This document shows, piece after piece, positions 11,557 through 23,292 of a stretch of 64,000 nucleotides of DNA; the stretch's first letter is position 1, and each line of letters opens with the position of its first letter. The stretch spans positions 212,345-276,344 of the forward strand of contig NADL03000113.1 in NCBI GenBank assembly GCA_002205965.3, written 5' to 3'. The notes under the pieces are model-generated. The model had not been told where the DNA came from. It searched no databases and saw only the letters and a program-made list of their open reading frames with translations. A program made the translations under genes and the position numbers. The DNA comes from Kappaphycus alvarezii (lineage: Eukaryota > Rhodophyta > Florideophyceae > Gigartinales > Solieriaceae).

Positions 11557-11892
11557 ATGGTTTTACCATTGCTCAAAGAAATAAAGGTGAATGAATTTAA
11601 CCATAGAACTGTATTTTCTTTCCCTTGTCAATTTCTTGTATATTCAACATTTTCTAGGAATAAATTGGACTTCCATGGTCGAAAGAAACTTCAAATGTCT
11701 GACATTCTAAAGAGCGGTACCTCGTTACTGGAAAGGGAAAATGATATAAATCGAAAACAAAAGATAGCAAAGGTTCAAAAAATTCTTCTACAGTCAGCTA
11801 GAGAAATAGCAGAATTTACGAAGATAGAGACTTTCGGTTTAAAGCAATTGAAAAGGCAACATGAGAAAAAAAGAATACTTATTGTTAAATAG
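11557..11892 (+). CDS. Lone 111-residue open frame, unknown
   Basis: ATG-initiated open frame in AT-rich DNA. The second half is Lys/Glu-rich and probably helical (LLERENDINRKQKIAKVQK and on). I recognise no family. Chance openness in low-complexity AT-rich DNA is quite possible. Confidence 0.2.
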   Translation: MVLPLLKEIKVNEFNHRTVFSFPCQFLVYSTFSRNKLDFHGRKKLQMSDILKSGTSLLERENDINRKQKIAKVQKILLQSAREIAEFTKIETFGLKQLKRQHEKKRILIVK

Positions 11893-14800
11893 GAATTTTT
11901 TCACTAAATTTTCTGCAAAATAGATTCGATATGTTACATTTTTTACGGGGAAGATATTACTAGAATTTAATATCTCTCTAGTGCACAGTTCTCAGAACTA
12001 GCTGGATACATTTATGTATCTGGAGATTTTTTGGGTATATTTTATTCAACAGTATAGATTCAAACTAGTTCTCTCTTTTTCGAAATATTTCAAAGTACTT
12101 TGACGTACTTAATAACTTTACCAACTGGATACAAAACAAAAGAAGTTTAGTTTAGAAACAAAAACTGCTCCTGATGATTCCAAAGAGTATTTTATTGTAT
12201 CTTTTGCTGATTTCTGATTTCATTAAGCCCACCAGGAGGTTTTATAGTACTTATATTAAAAATATCTGTTTAAAGCTGGATAATTTCACAATCAGAATGA
12301 GTATTCAGTCCATGAAGAATATTTAACGTCTAAAATTGATCCCGTGAACTTTTGACTCTGGTTGACTATTGGAACTCTTATTGTACAGATTTGATGAAGA
12401 TCAATGTTAAAATCTAAGTTTTTCAAGTTAATGTTCCTTTTCTAAAATCTTTACATCAAAAATTCCCGTAAAGACCAGCATAGTTCTGAGTTTAATCAGT
12501 TTCCCTTTTTTACAATTTTAAGTAATTAGCTCTGTACATGGATTTTTGATGACCATCAATTTCATCTTTCCGTCAGGCTTTTTTGTAATTTTTTTTCGTA
12601 TTTAGATTAGCTTTATGGGAAGCAGAATGGCAGTAGTTGTAAACAGCCTGAAAATAATCCTGTTTTATCAGATTTTGATAACTTTTCAGGGTGTGTTTTT
12701 AAAATTTAAAAGAAATCAACATTCATATAGAAAAGTTAATTCAGGGACAGTTTTTAGAAATGATACGTCAGATGCATGTAATCGATCAAATTACATTTTT
12801 TTACGTGTTCATATATTTTTTCTTTGTAAGAGGTATTGAAACTTTTTCAGAGTACTTTTAAATTCAGTAATATACGGTTCATCATCTGCGGTAAATATGG
12901 TAGAACGTCCCGTGTTTTTAGACGTGCCCATAGGCTTCTGAACAAGGGAAGGTAAAGATGACGTAACACCCCTCCTCCTTAGGCTTCTTCGAGTTGAAAG
13001 ATGTATAATGTACAGTTAAGCTGTAATTGATTATACAAGTATAGGTCTGTTCTGAAAAAAATTATTTCATTACTCAAGGAATGGTTGGTTGAAAATTAAT
13101 ATGATTTCATAAAGGATGGGAGCATTAAAAGTATGAAATAAACCCAAGGCAAGTTTGGCTACGATTTAGGAGTCCTATTGATAGTTACAGAGCAGTAAAA
13201 TTTGATAAAGACAGCCTACAGTAATAGGATGAGGACGTAAGTAGGATTGAAACTAAAGCAGATAAGACGATGCATTAGAATTGAGGCCAAAAAACTACTG
13301 AAAGAGCAGATATTCAAGGCCAAAAAAACAAAAAAATGACCATGTAACAATATACTAGAATATACTAGAAGCGGAAGGCATTTTAGTGGTAATATACTGA
13401 TAAGACTAAATGAAAAAATGAAATAACATCGATAATCAGCTCCGAAAAGAGAAAAGCTGAGACTGCAGAAGCAAATAATCTAAAATCATTAAAAATTAAT
13501 TGATCCTAGTTAGCCCGCAGAAACCTTGAGGAAAATAAGGGAGAAACTAAGAATAGAAAAAAAGAGAATATGAGTAAGACAGAAGTATAAACGGCTTAAT
13601 AAATATGATATTCATAGGAATAAAATGAAGGAGAGAGAAATAATAACTAGCACAATAAGTTTTCCAGGATAAGCTCTCCGAAAAAATAAATTTTAAATCA
13701 ATCTATTCTTTTGTTGAAACGCATCCAGTAATAACTGAAAGTAAAAATATTCATTTCAATAAAAATATTTGTTCTGAACAATACTTTAACATGTTTCCCA
13801 AAGTTCTTGTTTCTATTTAATTACCACACATAAACTTCGATGAATAAACATAACTCCGCCAGCTGCCATAATCTCTAGGATATTAAAGATGATTTTATAT
13901 TCCTTTTCTATTTTCTGTGGTCTCATCATTTTTCATACAAAAAGAGTTAAATATACTTACCATTACGTTATCAATATAATTTTACTATTTAAAATCCAGA
14001 AAATGCTTTGACTTCCAAAGCTGTTTTTTATTTTGTTAAAATATTTTTCTTTTAATTGATAGCATTAAAATATTGATCATAAGGCGAAACTTTTCTGCGT
14101 ATTAGAGAATTTCCATACATTCATTGTAAAAAGGAAAACATTTTTTAGAGATTTAATGCAGACATGAAAAGAGATTAATTATATCTTTACGCTTTTGAGC
14201 AATACCTACAAAAGAGCACCTTTTTCTGTCTCTCGAGTCAAGTAAAGAAACGGAAGCGATTGTACGAAAAGTCTGTCGTAAAAGTCGGTAAATTTTGAAA
14301 GACGTACTAGTACACCAGTTATTATACCTGGATGTGACCATCTCACATCCATTAATAAAATATCTAATTTTCAACTTTCCTAAGCAACAGACATCTTCCT
14401 TCTCTACATATACTCGTATAGGTATACTATTATTCAAACAGATCAAATTTAACTTTTAGAATGATTTCCTAATAATGTTACTTCCAAAATTTTCATCCAA
14501 GTGATAAGTCCTTTGAATAAATTTGAGGAGATTCCCCACTTAATTTGGGATAGAAATATCAATAAAAAAGAACCTTGATTTTAACTAATTACGGGCAAAA
14601 ACTTTTTTTGACATGAATTGAGATATATTAAGAAATTTATATTTTAAATGCTTAAAGTGGTTAGTTTTTCTATGTATCTTCCACTTGCCTACAGACGCAC
14701 TAGAACTTTTCGAAGCATTTACTGTAATATAAATTGAAGAAAGGGAAAAATTAATTTCTTGCTATTCTTGAACACCATACTTTTCGTAACTGCAGTGCAG

Positions 14801-15821
14801 TACAGGACCATAGTTACCCCATATTGCACAAAAATATTATAGGAGTGTAATTGAAATAAGTGCGCCCTCCCCCAAAATTCTACATGTCGAACCGCCATTT
14901 ATTGATTTTAAGGGGCTCCGAGTGTGGAATTATGCACCAAAACATAAATGGAAACGTCATGTAATACTGTTTTCGGTACGCAACTGGAAACTCGTAACGT
15001 TTTCAACCACCTGAAACAGTGACACCCGGCTGCTTTAGATAACCGTAATCGGTCAATATGACTTACGGCTTTAGTTACTATTGGTGGTTAGTGGGGAAAA
15101 TGGTGCTACACAGTGCCATGAAATCCAAAATACTGGAGAGTTCTGTATCAAAGCTGTACGGTTTACCCATTTTTGCGAGGTAAATCGTGGCTATATGCAT
15201 CTAGTATTAAAATCGTGAAACTTCAGTCTCGTTTCCGTTATTGTTAGAACTTTTAAAACTGAAGCAGAAGTTTCACTAGATAATTAAAACTGAATGAGGC
15301 ATAAGGACAGTTTGAACTTTGAATTTTCGAGCAAACCATACTAACCAAGATTTAAATATACTCCAAGTGGTTAACCGTTAATTTCGTACTTAACATACAG
15401 ATTTACGTTTTCTGCACAATTTTTTTTGGGTCGGACAAACATTTTATAATATTTCTCTAAAATATTCAGCATCTCCATTTGAAATCATTTTGAGGAAGTT
15501 GTATTAACGTTTTTTCTTTGTGGACTGACATCCCTTTCTTCGGAATGGTTTTAATATGTTTCCAGAATATCGGACAACCGTTCAATCTCAAGAAAGTTTA
15601 TCCTGCTCTTATCACTCTACCGGAGATATTGATAGAGACGGATCACCCATTCTCTATCTTGGATCTTGCTATTGATAACGGACAAATGACTAATTTGACT
15701 ATGTTTGAAAAGTCGCCTTTGTTTCTTTCAAGACAAATTGGGGTATTTACTAACGGTTTCCTATTTTTATTCTCGGCAAGTAGGAATTGATTTCATAGTT
15801 GAATTGTAGTTGCATGTAAAC
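11893..15821. other. AT-rich stretch, no gene identified
   Basis: Nothing recognisable in six frames beyond short chance frames. There is a short local duplication, ATATACTAGA twice in a row near 13350-13372. A slightly GC-richer patch around 12890-13010 holds a short open minus frame of no known similarity. Confidence 0.45.
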
Positions 15822-15975
15822 TCTCGTAGGCTGGCACCCAAACGCTGGGGTGCTAGACGATGTTGCGGGGAACGAGACCGTCATGGAAATGGAGACCTAT
15901 GGTAAAGTCTGAGCGCTCTCATCCAAAGGTACGCTGCCGCTGCCGTAATGTTCAACGCAGAATTCCTGCTGCCCG
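15822..15975 (+). pseudogene. RT-gene C-terminal fragment (dispersed repeat, copy 1)
   Basis: A GC-rich island in AT-rich DNA. Two frames read WHPNAGVLDDVAGNETV...METYGKV, then ALIQRYAAAAVMFNAEFLL. These match the copies at 58.12-58.35 kb and (reverse) 18.84-19.06 kb. The pattern 'GGWHPDA..VL.DVA...' followed by '(M/I)QR.AAAAVM.NA' resembles the extreme C-terminus of reverse-transcriptase proteins that end in a Cys/His motif plus a nuclease-like domain. An indel separates the two halves. Confidence 0.45.
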
Positions 15976-17753
15976 GCCTTGATACGGCTTTTTAGGGACT
16001 ATTCGGAGGTAGTACTGGTCACCCTCTGAGATGTTCCGAGCCAAACCCTACCATAGCTTTCAAACATTAAAGCACCCTACATTCTCCCTCCAATCGCGAT
16101 GTGTTTCTTCAATTCCAGTTAGTATTTCACCAGGAAAGAAAATGAAAAGATTCCCTTTTTCAGCATTTGGCTCTGACTAGTAAGCACTACTTTTTGTCTC
16201 ATCTTCACTGGTTACATTTCCTATTTCATATACTTCGAATAGACATTGCAATAAAATTTTATCATATGCTTTGATATTATCAGCACTTTCATTTTATTTA
16301 ATAGCTCTGGACTTAATCTTTACGTTCATATAATATGTTTCAATTATTAATCGTAAAATGACATGCGATTGTCTGTTACGCCGAAAAAGTACAGGATCAA
16401 ACTTGAAAACACATAGCGACTGCGCTTTCAAGTATTGATTCACGTCAATACTAACATTATATTCGATTAAAATAGCTTTGGTTGAATATCATCGAGTTCT
16501 TTAATTAGTGACCCAAAGGGGAGACTTCTTTCGACAAGGAAACGCTTAATTAAGTTAAATGAAGAATATTTTTCTGAATGGCACCAACATTTCTGCTGCT
16601 GATTGAAGACACGTGCATAAACAACTGCAATTTTAATACAGTGCGTATTACTATCCATTCGATATTTTTAATACCTTTATAATATTTGCGATACTAAAGG
16701 GTTCTAACTAAAAGAAGTGGATGACATCTTTCTATCTGATGATTTGATTCAATAGAAAAATACCCAAACTTTTACCCTTTGTTTTTATGATATCCTTGTT
16801 TTATAGTCCTTTGTAATATTTTCCATTGAGTTATCTTTTGTAAATGTTGCTCAGAATATGCACCCAGCAGCTACCGTGAAAGGGTCTAATGAGCCCATAG
16901 TCCTAACATGTTAAAATTTCTTGAAGAGAATGAGTACAAGGTTTCAGAGTCTATCCTCCATCCGTGACTCAGCTACAGGTTTCCTCGGATCATATTCGTC
17001 CAGTAAGGGCTCAAGGTTAGACGCCTCTTCAATGGCACGAGAACTTCCATCTGATCCCCACGATCCAATTGCAATAACGTTAAATATATCTTCAATCTCT
17101 CTTGACATCCACACACCGAAGCTTATTCAAATCTCTCTTGCTTATTAAATGAAATCAACAGCATTAAATGGCTTTTTGTGAGCTGATAGAAAAATTACAA
17201 TTAAGTCTGCTGGCTCATCACTCTACGGAAAGTTTATGCAAGTATCAAGATTCTTGATGAACTTGCATTACCAAACAAAATTAGCCATTAGGCGATAATC
17301 AACCCAAAAGTGTTGTCCGAGACGGAGTGAATATTTGGATTGCTTAATTTTGAAAGGCAAAGGTGTCAAGCGAGAAACTGAGGGTATTCTCTTTACACGC
17401 AGAAATTGTTTCTTGTTATGTTTCTCTGTTAAATTTATTCTCCTTTTTGTGTCTACACTTTCTATTCTTTTACGCAACCAAATTTACATTTCTTTATACT
17501 CTTACCTGTTTACGGTTTCTTTTTTATGTGTTATTAACTCCTCCTATGGCTGTAATTCTTTTTACTTCCGCTTCTACAATCATCTTAGACCCTAAATATA
17601 TTCGTCCATAATTAAGATTTCTTAAGGTGATTTTGCCGTAAATAATCCTTTTAAAGGCAGATGTCACCAATTCCCACCACAGGCCAATTTTTTCCTACTT
17701 TTATTTATTTAAAGAGCCTTTAAATCTGAACCCTTTGCCTCTATACCCATCAG
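15976..17753. other. Mixed AT-rich DNA, no gene identified
   Basis: The GC-rich tail of the preceding fragment continues to about 16080. Beyond it the DNA is AT-rich. Around 17350-17400 a short stretch (TCAAGCGAGAAACTG) recurs at about 40152, upstream of another acidic-gene copy, so it probably belongs to that repeat unit. Confidence 0.4.
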
Positions 17754-18330
17754 TTGCTGCCTAAAATTTATCCAAGACCCTATAACAGCAAAAAAGTGAT
17801 AATTCACACCCCCTTTGGCAGGCATAATGCGCGGACTACTTCCTCCTGGCCCATTGCCAAATCTCGTCATCCCCGCCCCATCATCGTCTCCCCTTTATTC
17901 CCTGCTTGGCCAACCGAGAAGAGAAATACCTCCGTGGCCAGATGTGGAAGCCCCTGATGGAGCTTGTCACCTGGTAGAAATCGAAGCACAGAAAATAGCG
18001 GGGGAGACTGAGAAAAGGAAAGCGGTGATGCAAATAGGTGCTTCAAGAAGGGGGTGGCCCGGGAGCTCTTCTACGAAGTAGAAAAAGATTTGCTCTTCTA
18101 TGAAGTAGAAGAAGAGGAGTAGAACAGGTCCAAGTCCAAAGATGAGGAAGAGGGACTCCAGGAGTCTGGTGATGAAGAAAGAGAGGGCGAAATGGGTAGG
18201 GCCGGAGGGTGGGGAACGGACTATATGGACTAAGTGGTACCGGGCCTTGGGTCCGATTGGAGGGACATATGATGAGCTGGATTTCTCTCAGGGCAGGGTA
18301 CGAAATCATGAGCGCCAGGAATATTAGTTG
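17754..18330 (+). pseudogene. Acidic-protein gene family, degenerate copy
   Basis: Third member of the family seen at 20.0 and 54.2 kb. Recognisable pieces in different frames are SRHPRPIIVSPLFPAWPTEK (compare NRHPRPLNSIPLLPFGPTDR in the 20-kb copy), an acidic stretch around 18070-18200, and YDELDFSQGRVRNHE near the end (compare LDISQEGIES). Several frameshifts and stops make it non-coding. LTR-like sequence follows downstream, as in the other copies. Confidence 0.45.
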
Positions 18331-18539
18331 GGACTATATGGGTACTTATGGTGTTTTGAGGTAAGTGCTCGGTTCTGATCTAGAGGATGGATGTTTTGAG
18401 TAATAGATCTATTTACTTTTTTAAATTATCTTTTGTCAAATTCCCTGCGTCCACGTGTAGTCTTCTCCTAATTTCTCTGGTGATTTTATGAGTTTTATCG
18501 AGATGTTAGGTTGGAAAAAAAGTGTATTTAAGTTAAAAA

Positions 18540-18770
18540 AATTGCTTACATCATGAGACAGAAGGCAAGTTGGGAATCAATTTCAAACCGAAATCTTCAA
18601 TTAGTCCCCTAGTCTCTAAGGAAGTGGTAGAGCCTGCCCCTTTAGATTTAGTTAGTGGAACAGTCACTCATCTTTCACGACCACTCCTCGCGCTTGTCCT
18701 TTAACGTCTACTGTAGCAATTTGATCGCTCGCGACGACTCTTGTCCTGAGTAGTTAGCGATTCCATTTTC
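18540..18770 (+). repeat. Diverged LTR-like sequence
   Basis: Contains AGCCTGCCCCTTTAGA, TTAACGTCTACTGTAGCA and a following GTAGTTAGCGATTCC. These align with the 3' part of the LTR at 41036-41750 (GACCCTGCCCCTTTCATA, CGGTAGCACTTTTGTCGC, GGGGTAGTTGGTTCTG) and more closely with 56280-56690. It follows an acidic-gene copy. Confidence 0.4.
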
Positions 18771-18839
18771 TGTTTATGTCATTTTTACTCTTTCATAAGG
18801 ATCAGATTTTCATCGGTGTACGAAGCTTGCTCAAGATAT

Positions 18840-19600
18840 TGAGTAGTGTGGCACAAGTTCGTCTACAGGCGATCGTAGCCTGTACGCCTGCCAGTACGTG
18901 TACTGTATTGAACATCACTGCTGCTGCCGCATGCCCTTGGGTTAAAGCCGCTCAAACTCTTCCGTATGTCTCCACTGCCCGAAGAGCCACATCCCAGGCC
19001 ACTTCGGTTATAGCAACGCGTATGGGTCTTGTTTCCAGCCTCCAAGGGTGGATATATGGATGGGTATGAGTCTACTTCTCACAGTCGTCTAGATAAAAGA
19101 TTCATACCTTCTATACTCCACTGCCCCTGCCGCGTTGTGGGATAATGAGCGGGTCAAAGGTGCACACCCTCCTGTTTGAGGGCACGAGTGGGTTGGCAAA
19201 TGATACATCGAGTAACTCTTTGCCTCCGTGCCTTCCCGTTGCCCCGATGTCCGGTCTTTTGCGATGAAGGCCATCCCTCAGCTCTATGACGGGGTGGCGA
19301 GCATCTTTCTACATGTCCTGGGCAAGCAAATAGACTTGACAGTCATGTCTTCTCATTTTGTGGCCTTCGCCTGCACAGTGTAGGAGATGACCGCCGAAAC
19401 AATCAAGCGTTTCGAGACAGTTTCTCCTTGGGCACGGTGTGTCCGAAGCGAAAAGTGTCGCGACATTTTATGATGTTGTGCATGTCGAGTCTCGAAGGCA
19501 TATCCAAAGTGCGCACCCATCTTGCGCCTGGTCTCCCCTTTGCTACCCAGCTAAGGCCACTGCAATGGCGAGCATTCTGTTAGGAGCAGAATTTTTTTTG
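18840..19600 (-). pseudogene. RT-gene C-terminal region (dispersed repeat, copy 2)
   Basis: Minus-strand frames read, in order: CPRRNCLETLDCFGGHLLHC then KMRRHDC (a Cys/His cluster), then RPDIGATGRHGGKELLDVSF then ANPL, and lastly AITEVAWDVALRAVETYGRV and LTQGHAAAAVMFN. I know this order (Cys...Cys...D.(F/Y)GDH...C, 'RP.DI...G...DV...NPL', then a helical tail) from the C-termini of some eukaryotic reverse-transcriptase proteins. The RPDI...DVSF part looks like a PD-(D/E)xK-type nuclease core, which is an inference. No RT catalytic core is visible, and frameshifts are present. Confidence 0.5.
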
Positions 19601-19918
19601 TCGCCGTCATCTACAGGCCTATAGTTTACTGTACTACCTCTCCTTGTCCAAATTTGCTTATAGTTCCGGTCCTTCCTCGTCCTGAACCTCGCTTATCATT
19701 ACCGCGGTCCTCTCCAAATTTACTTCCATTTTATCTAGATATTTTTATACTGTATCTACCCCTCTGAATCGATCCCGAATCAAGTTCTTTTTCCCTTTTT
19801 GCTTACCTCCTCCTCCAAATTCGTTTTTTTGAGAAAAAGGGCGCAAATGCACTACTACAAAAATCCCTTGCAGATTTGTTTTACCTATTTCTAATCTATA
19901 GAACCTGCCCCGGGAGCC

Positions 19919-19926
19919 TATTTAAA
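19919..19926 (+). promoter_or_regulatory. TATTTAAA box upstream of acidic gene
   Basis: TATTTAAA about 110 bp before the ATG at 20035. The copy at 54.2 kb has the identical octamer 76 bp before its ATG, and other upstream sequence also aligns, so it is probably the shared TATA element. Confidence 0.5.
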
Positions 19927-20034
19927 CCCCTTTATTCCAAGTTTTAAACGTCCCCGATCATTTTGCTAATCACACCTCTCCCCCCACACACCCGAAACAC
20001 CCTCCATTACCTCCCATTCCCCAAACCTACCAAA

Positions 20035-20662
20035 ATGACCAATCTACGCCCCTCGAAAATCATTTCCAAAAATCGCCATCCCCGCCCCCTAAACTCTATT
20101 CCCCTACTCCCTTTCGGACCTACTGACCGCGAGGACTACCTGCGCCGGCAAACCAAGAAAAAGGTCATCGAATTCGTGCGTCGCCTCTTTATCGAGGATG
20201 AGGCGGAGGAGGTAGGTAAGGGGCGGGAGTGGGACATCGAGGAGGGAGCTGGGGAGACCTTTGAGGAGTGGGTAGCCCCTGGATTGGTCTATGAGGTTAA
20301 TAACGAGGAGGACGGGGAGGATGAGGTTGAAGAGGAGGATGAGGATGAGGTTGAAGAGGAGGATGAGGATGAGGATGAATGAAGAGGAGGATGACGAGGA
20401 TGACGAGGACGACGAGGACGAGGACGAGTTGGATGAGGGAAATGGGGGCATGGAAAGTGTTGTACTGGTGGGGCCTGGACTGGAGAGTATGGATCAAGTG
20501 GTGCCGACGCTGGAACCGGATGGAGATATCTTTAGTAGTTTAGATATCTCCCAGGAGGGAATAGAGAGCTGTGAGCCATTCGCAGATATTTGTGGGGACT
20601 GCTTGGACAGCATGGATATTTTAGAGGAGTTGTTTGGATCTGATTTAGAGAATGGGAAATAA
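20035..20662 (+). pseudogene. Acidic protein with conserved ends (one frameshift)
   Basis: The start MTNLRPS is chosen because it is conserved with the 54-kb copy; an in-frame ATG further upstream lacks that conservation. The N-terminal ~65 residues contain NRHPRPLN, GPTDREDYLRRQTKKKVIEF then VRR, which is basic. A Glu/Asp run (EVEEEDEDEVEEEDEDEDE) follows, and then a conserved C-terminus with LEPDGDIFSSLDISQE, FADICGDCLDSMDI. The frame breaks once, near 20380, inside the repetitive GAGGAT tract, where slippage or sequencing error is most likely. A nuclear, charged adaptor-like protein is conceivable, but no known domain is recognised. An LTR-like tail follows from 20765. Confidence 0.55.
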
Positions 20663-20764
20663 GAGGACCTCATTGATTGTTAGTTTCTTAAGTATCTTCT
20701 GTTTAGAGTATGTCATCCGCACAAATTGTTTCTGCGCATTTCCTGGTACCTTCTGTAGTTTTGT

Positions 20765-21106
20765 TCGGACTTTAGGGGTAGCCAAAAGTCTATATAAGCT
20801 GAGTAAACCGCTTCCTCATGGAGAGGTCAAGCAAGTTGGCAGGCAGCTTCAAGCTCAGTCCCAAATAGTTAGGAAGTTGAGAGTCAACTTCAGACCCAAG
20901 AAGCATTTATTTTACCCTAGTCACTAAGCATAGGTGGTAGACCCTGCCCCTTCCATACTTGCTTGTAGCCCATTCAACTGTCTTCCCTATCCACTCCTTT
21001 TCGTTCGTTCAACTATACCACGGTAGCACTTTTGTCGCTTGCAACACCTCCTTCTTGGGGTAGTTGGTTCTGAATATCTCTCTCCCGACGATTTACCCCT
21101 ATCCCA
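20765..21106 (+). repeat. LTR 3' portion downstream of the acidic gene
   Basis: Closely matches the second half of the LTR at 41036-41750: GACTTTAGGGGTAGCC, a TATA-like CTATATAAG, TGAGAGTCAACTTCAGACCC, and the terminal TTACCCCTATCCCA (compare TTACCCTATCA). The first half of that LTR is not present here; the acidic gene sits in its place. Confidence 0.6.
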
Positions 21107-21599
21107 TTCCTCGGCGTTTTTCAGAAATTACCGGAGCATTTATCCGGAGCTGCTGAAGCGAGGAAGTTTAGGTTGTCATTCACACTACTTTTGTTCCATT
21201 GCTGACTTCCACGGACATCAAAACTATCTAGAGTCGCTTCAGAAGATGTGGGTGGCTACAGATGGTAGTACAAATAAAGGACGTCAATGCTTCAGAAACC
21301 GAACCGCAGAAATCGCTGTTTCCGCTTTTTCAGTTGAAAGCTGATCCACCTAGCCGCATTCGAAATTTCTTAGGCGGTATAGCAACCGAACCATGGAACC
21401 ATGCTGTAGTTTCAAAATAATAGAACCGCAGTATCCGTGAAAACTGCAAACCGTGAGAATTTAGTTATTGCGGAATCGTGCTAACCGTGGGTTATTTCGA
21501 AACTGTTTGCAAAACCGAGACGCTGCTTCCCTGGAAGTCTTTTCTTCGCCTCTAGCTCTCAAAGAAATAAGCTATGTGCGCGATACCTGCCGTCATTAG

Positions 21600-22480
21600 T
21601 GAGCTACTTGGTTACTTACGCAGATGTCAAGACGGCATTTACCCAATGGAGTTCATCTTGCCGCCCTGTTGACAGACATCCTTTCTGTTCTATTTGCTCT
21701 AAGCATCTATCGCAAAAGCCGCTGGCCGACGCAGTCCAGGGCGCAGTTTACGAAGAGCTTCCCGCGGTTAGTTGCCGCACATAGGCCTTTCGGGCCTCAG
21801 TGATTCTCCCGGTAGGCCAAGGAATGGGTCCACTGCCCTCCCACAGCAGGATTGAAGACCGCCATTAGCATTCGACATTCTCGAAATGGTTCAAATACTT
21901 CTGTCATGGCCCATTGTTTAAACGGGGAACCCCAGACCCAAAGACAAGGTGTCTGGAAACCCTGGACGTGTACGGCGATCACCTAATCCACTGCAGATTC
22001 GGCCGTCAGCGAAATCTGCCACTATGACCAGGTCAGTCTGCTGGGTAACGACCTCAGCCTAGGCGCGAGGCATCCGCTGTTGAACCCCGGTCTCACGCGG
22101 AACACAAGACCAAGCCATTTAACGCGACGGGTTCTGTCGGCTCCACCGATTACTTTAATGCCATTTTTCGTGCACCCGCTCGAAAGATATCCGACCTTCA
22201 ACGCCCTTAAGAGCTTGAGCGCAGCGCAGGTGGACAAGCTACGAAAGTGCAAAGGGTTTATGGTCGGATTATCGGTAAGAAGGCTCGTCCCGTTCCAATC
22301 TCCACGCTCGGAGGGTGACATCCCGATGCGTTCTGTCATGTAAGGAGGTGGCCCGATGGGTGGGCAGCCGAGGCTTGGACCAATTTTCCAGGTTGAGGGC
22401 ATTCTTCTTCAACGACTAGCTGCGATGATGGTCACCTCCAAGGCGGCCTGCTTATTGACTGGGCTATTAGTTTAGTTTAT
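21600..22480 (+). pseudogene. RT-gene C-terminal region (dispersed repeat, copy 3)
   Basis: In plus-strand frames I read WFKYFCHGPLFKRGTPDPK, then RCLETLDVYGDHLIHCRFG (the Cys...D.YGDH..HC motif), later RPVPISTLGG then HPDA, and LLQRLAAMMVTSKAACLL. This is the same C-terminal module as at 18.8-19.6 kb, here on the opposite strand and with a clearer GDH motif. The upstream RT core is not convincing. About 60 bp further on, a block at 22498-22590 (GAGTCGATTGTGGTTATCTGG) recurs after the other copies at 57118 and 58380. Confidence 0.5.
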
Positions 22481-22748
22481 AGTTGGTGGGCACGCTCTGA
22501 GTCGATTGTGGTTATCTGGAAAACTTAGGATAGATCGAATGTATATCTTCCAAGAATAAAACAGCCAAACCTCTCCCCTCTCGGTTGTGGTTTGCTGGTT
22601 GACTGTTGATGTCAACATCACGACCCTCAGGCAACCAAAGGTACACCTGATGAGTAAGAGACCAGAAATGGAAAAAGTGTTGCATGTGAATCATGGATCA
22701 ACCGGTGATTTAAAGACTACAAAGACCGCCGCAGATGATCTCTACAGT

Positions 22749-22793
22749 ACAGTGCAGTACTGTACAGTGTACGTACACTGTACAATGCACTGT
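22749..22793. repeat. Large GTAC-rich palindrome
   Basis: Positions 22761-22784 form a perfect 24-bp palindrome centred on GTAC|GTAC. The outer arms 22749-22756 (ACAGTGCA) and 22786-22793 (TGCACTGT) are also exactly complementary, giving a 45-bp cruciform-capable structure. More GTAC palindromes follow to 22830. It lies ~500 bp upstream of the unknown gene at 23293. Confidence 0.85.
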
Positions 22794-23292
22794 CCTATTT
22801 TGTACCGTACGGTACTAGTACAGTAGGTGACCAATCCGCCGAGTATCCATAGTTTGTTTGCCACAACATAAAACTAGCCTAGATAGGCGAGACTAGTGAT
22901 TGCCCGCTCTGAATCCAACTGCTTACGTTTTGAATTCTACTGCCAGATCAATACCAAACTTTTCATGTCAAAGCCATTCTCAGCAGCAATCACGCAGCAT
23001 TTTTGGCTGGGGACTGCTGCATAACTGTCACGCGTCAATTCATTTCAACACTCAAAACTCTGCGTACGCAGCTGATTCCATCGGTATTACATCTCTCGCT
23101 CAAATTACGATAGAAGGCTTTGCATTTAAGCCACGACTATACTTGAAATGTACAACCACCCCTCCCGCTATTATCTCTCCTCCTCCTTGCTCCAACTTCA
23201 GGCCATCACGCAAAAGTCTTTCATCTTACACTCTCTCGGAACAATTTCGCTTCTCTTCCACCAGTGCAGTCCTTTCTATCACCTTTTCCAAG

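Noticed and set aside
20104..20451. Long minus-strand open frame with a poly-Ser run
   Set aside because: It is the antisense shadow of the Glu/Asp-coding tract of the acidic gene; the sense frame is conserved with the 54-kb copy.
22741..22830. CRISPR-like or telomeric array
   Set aside because: The GTAC units are overlapping palindromes without spacers or regular period.
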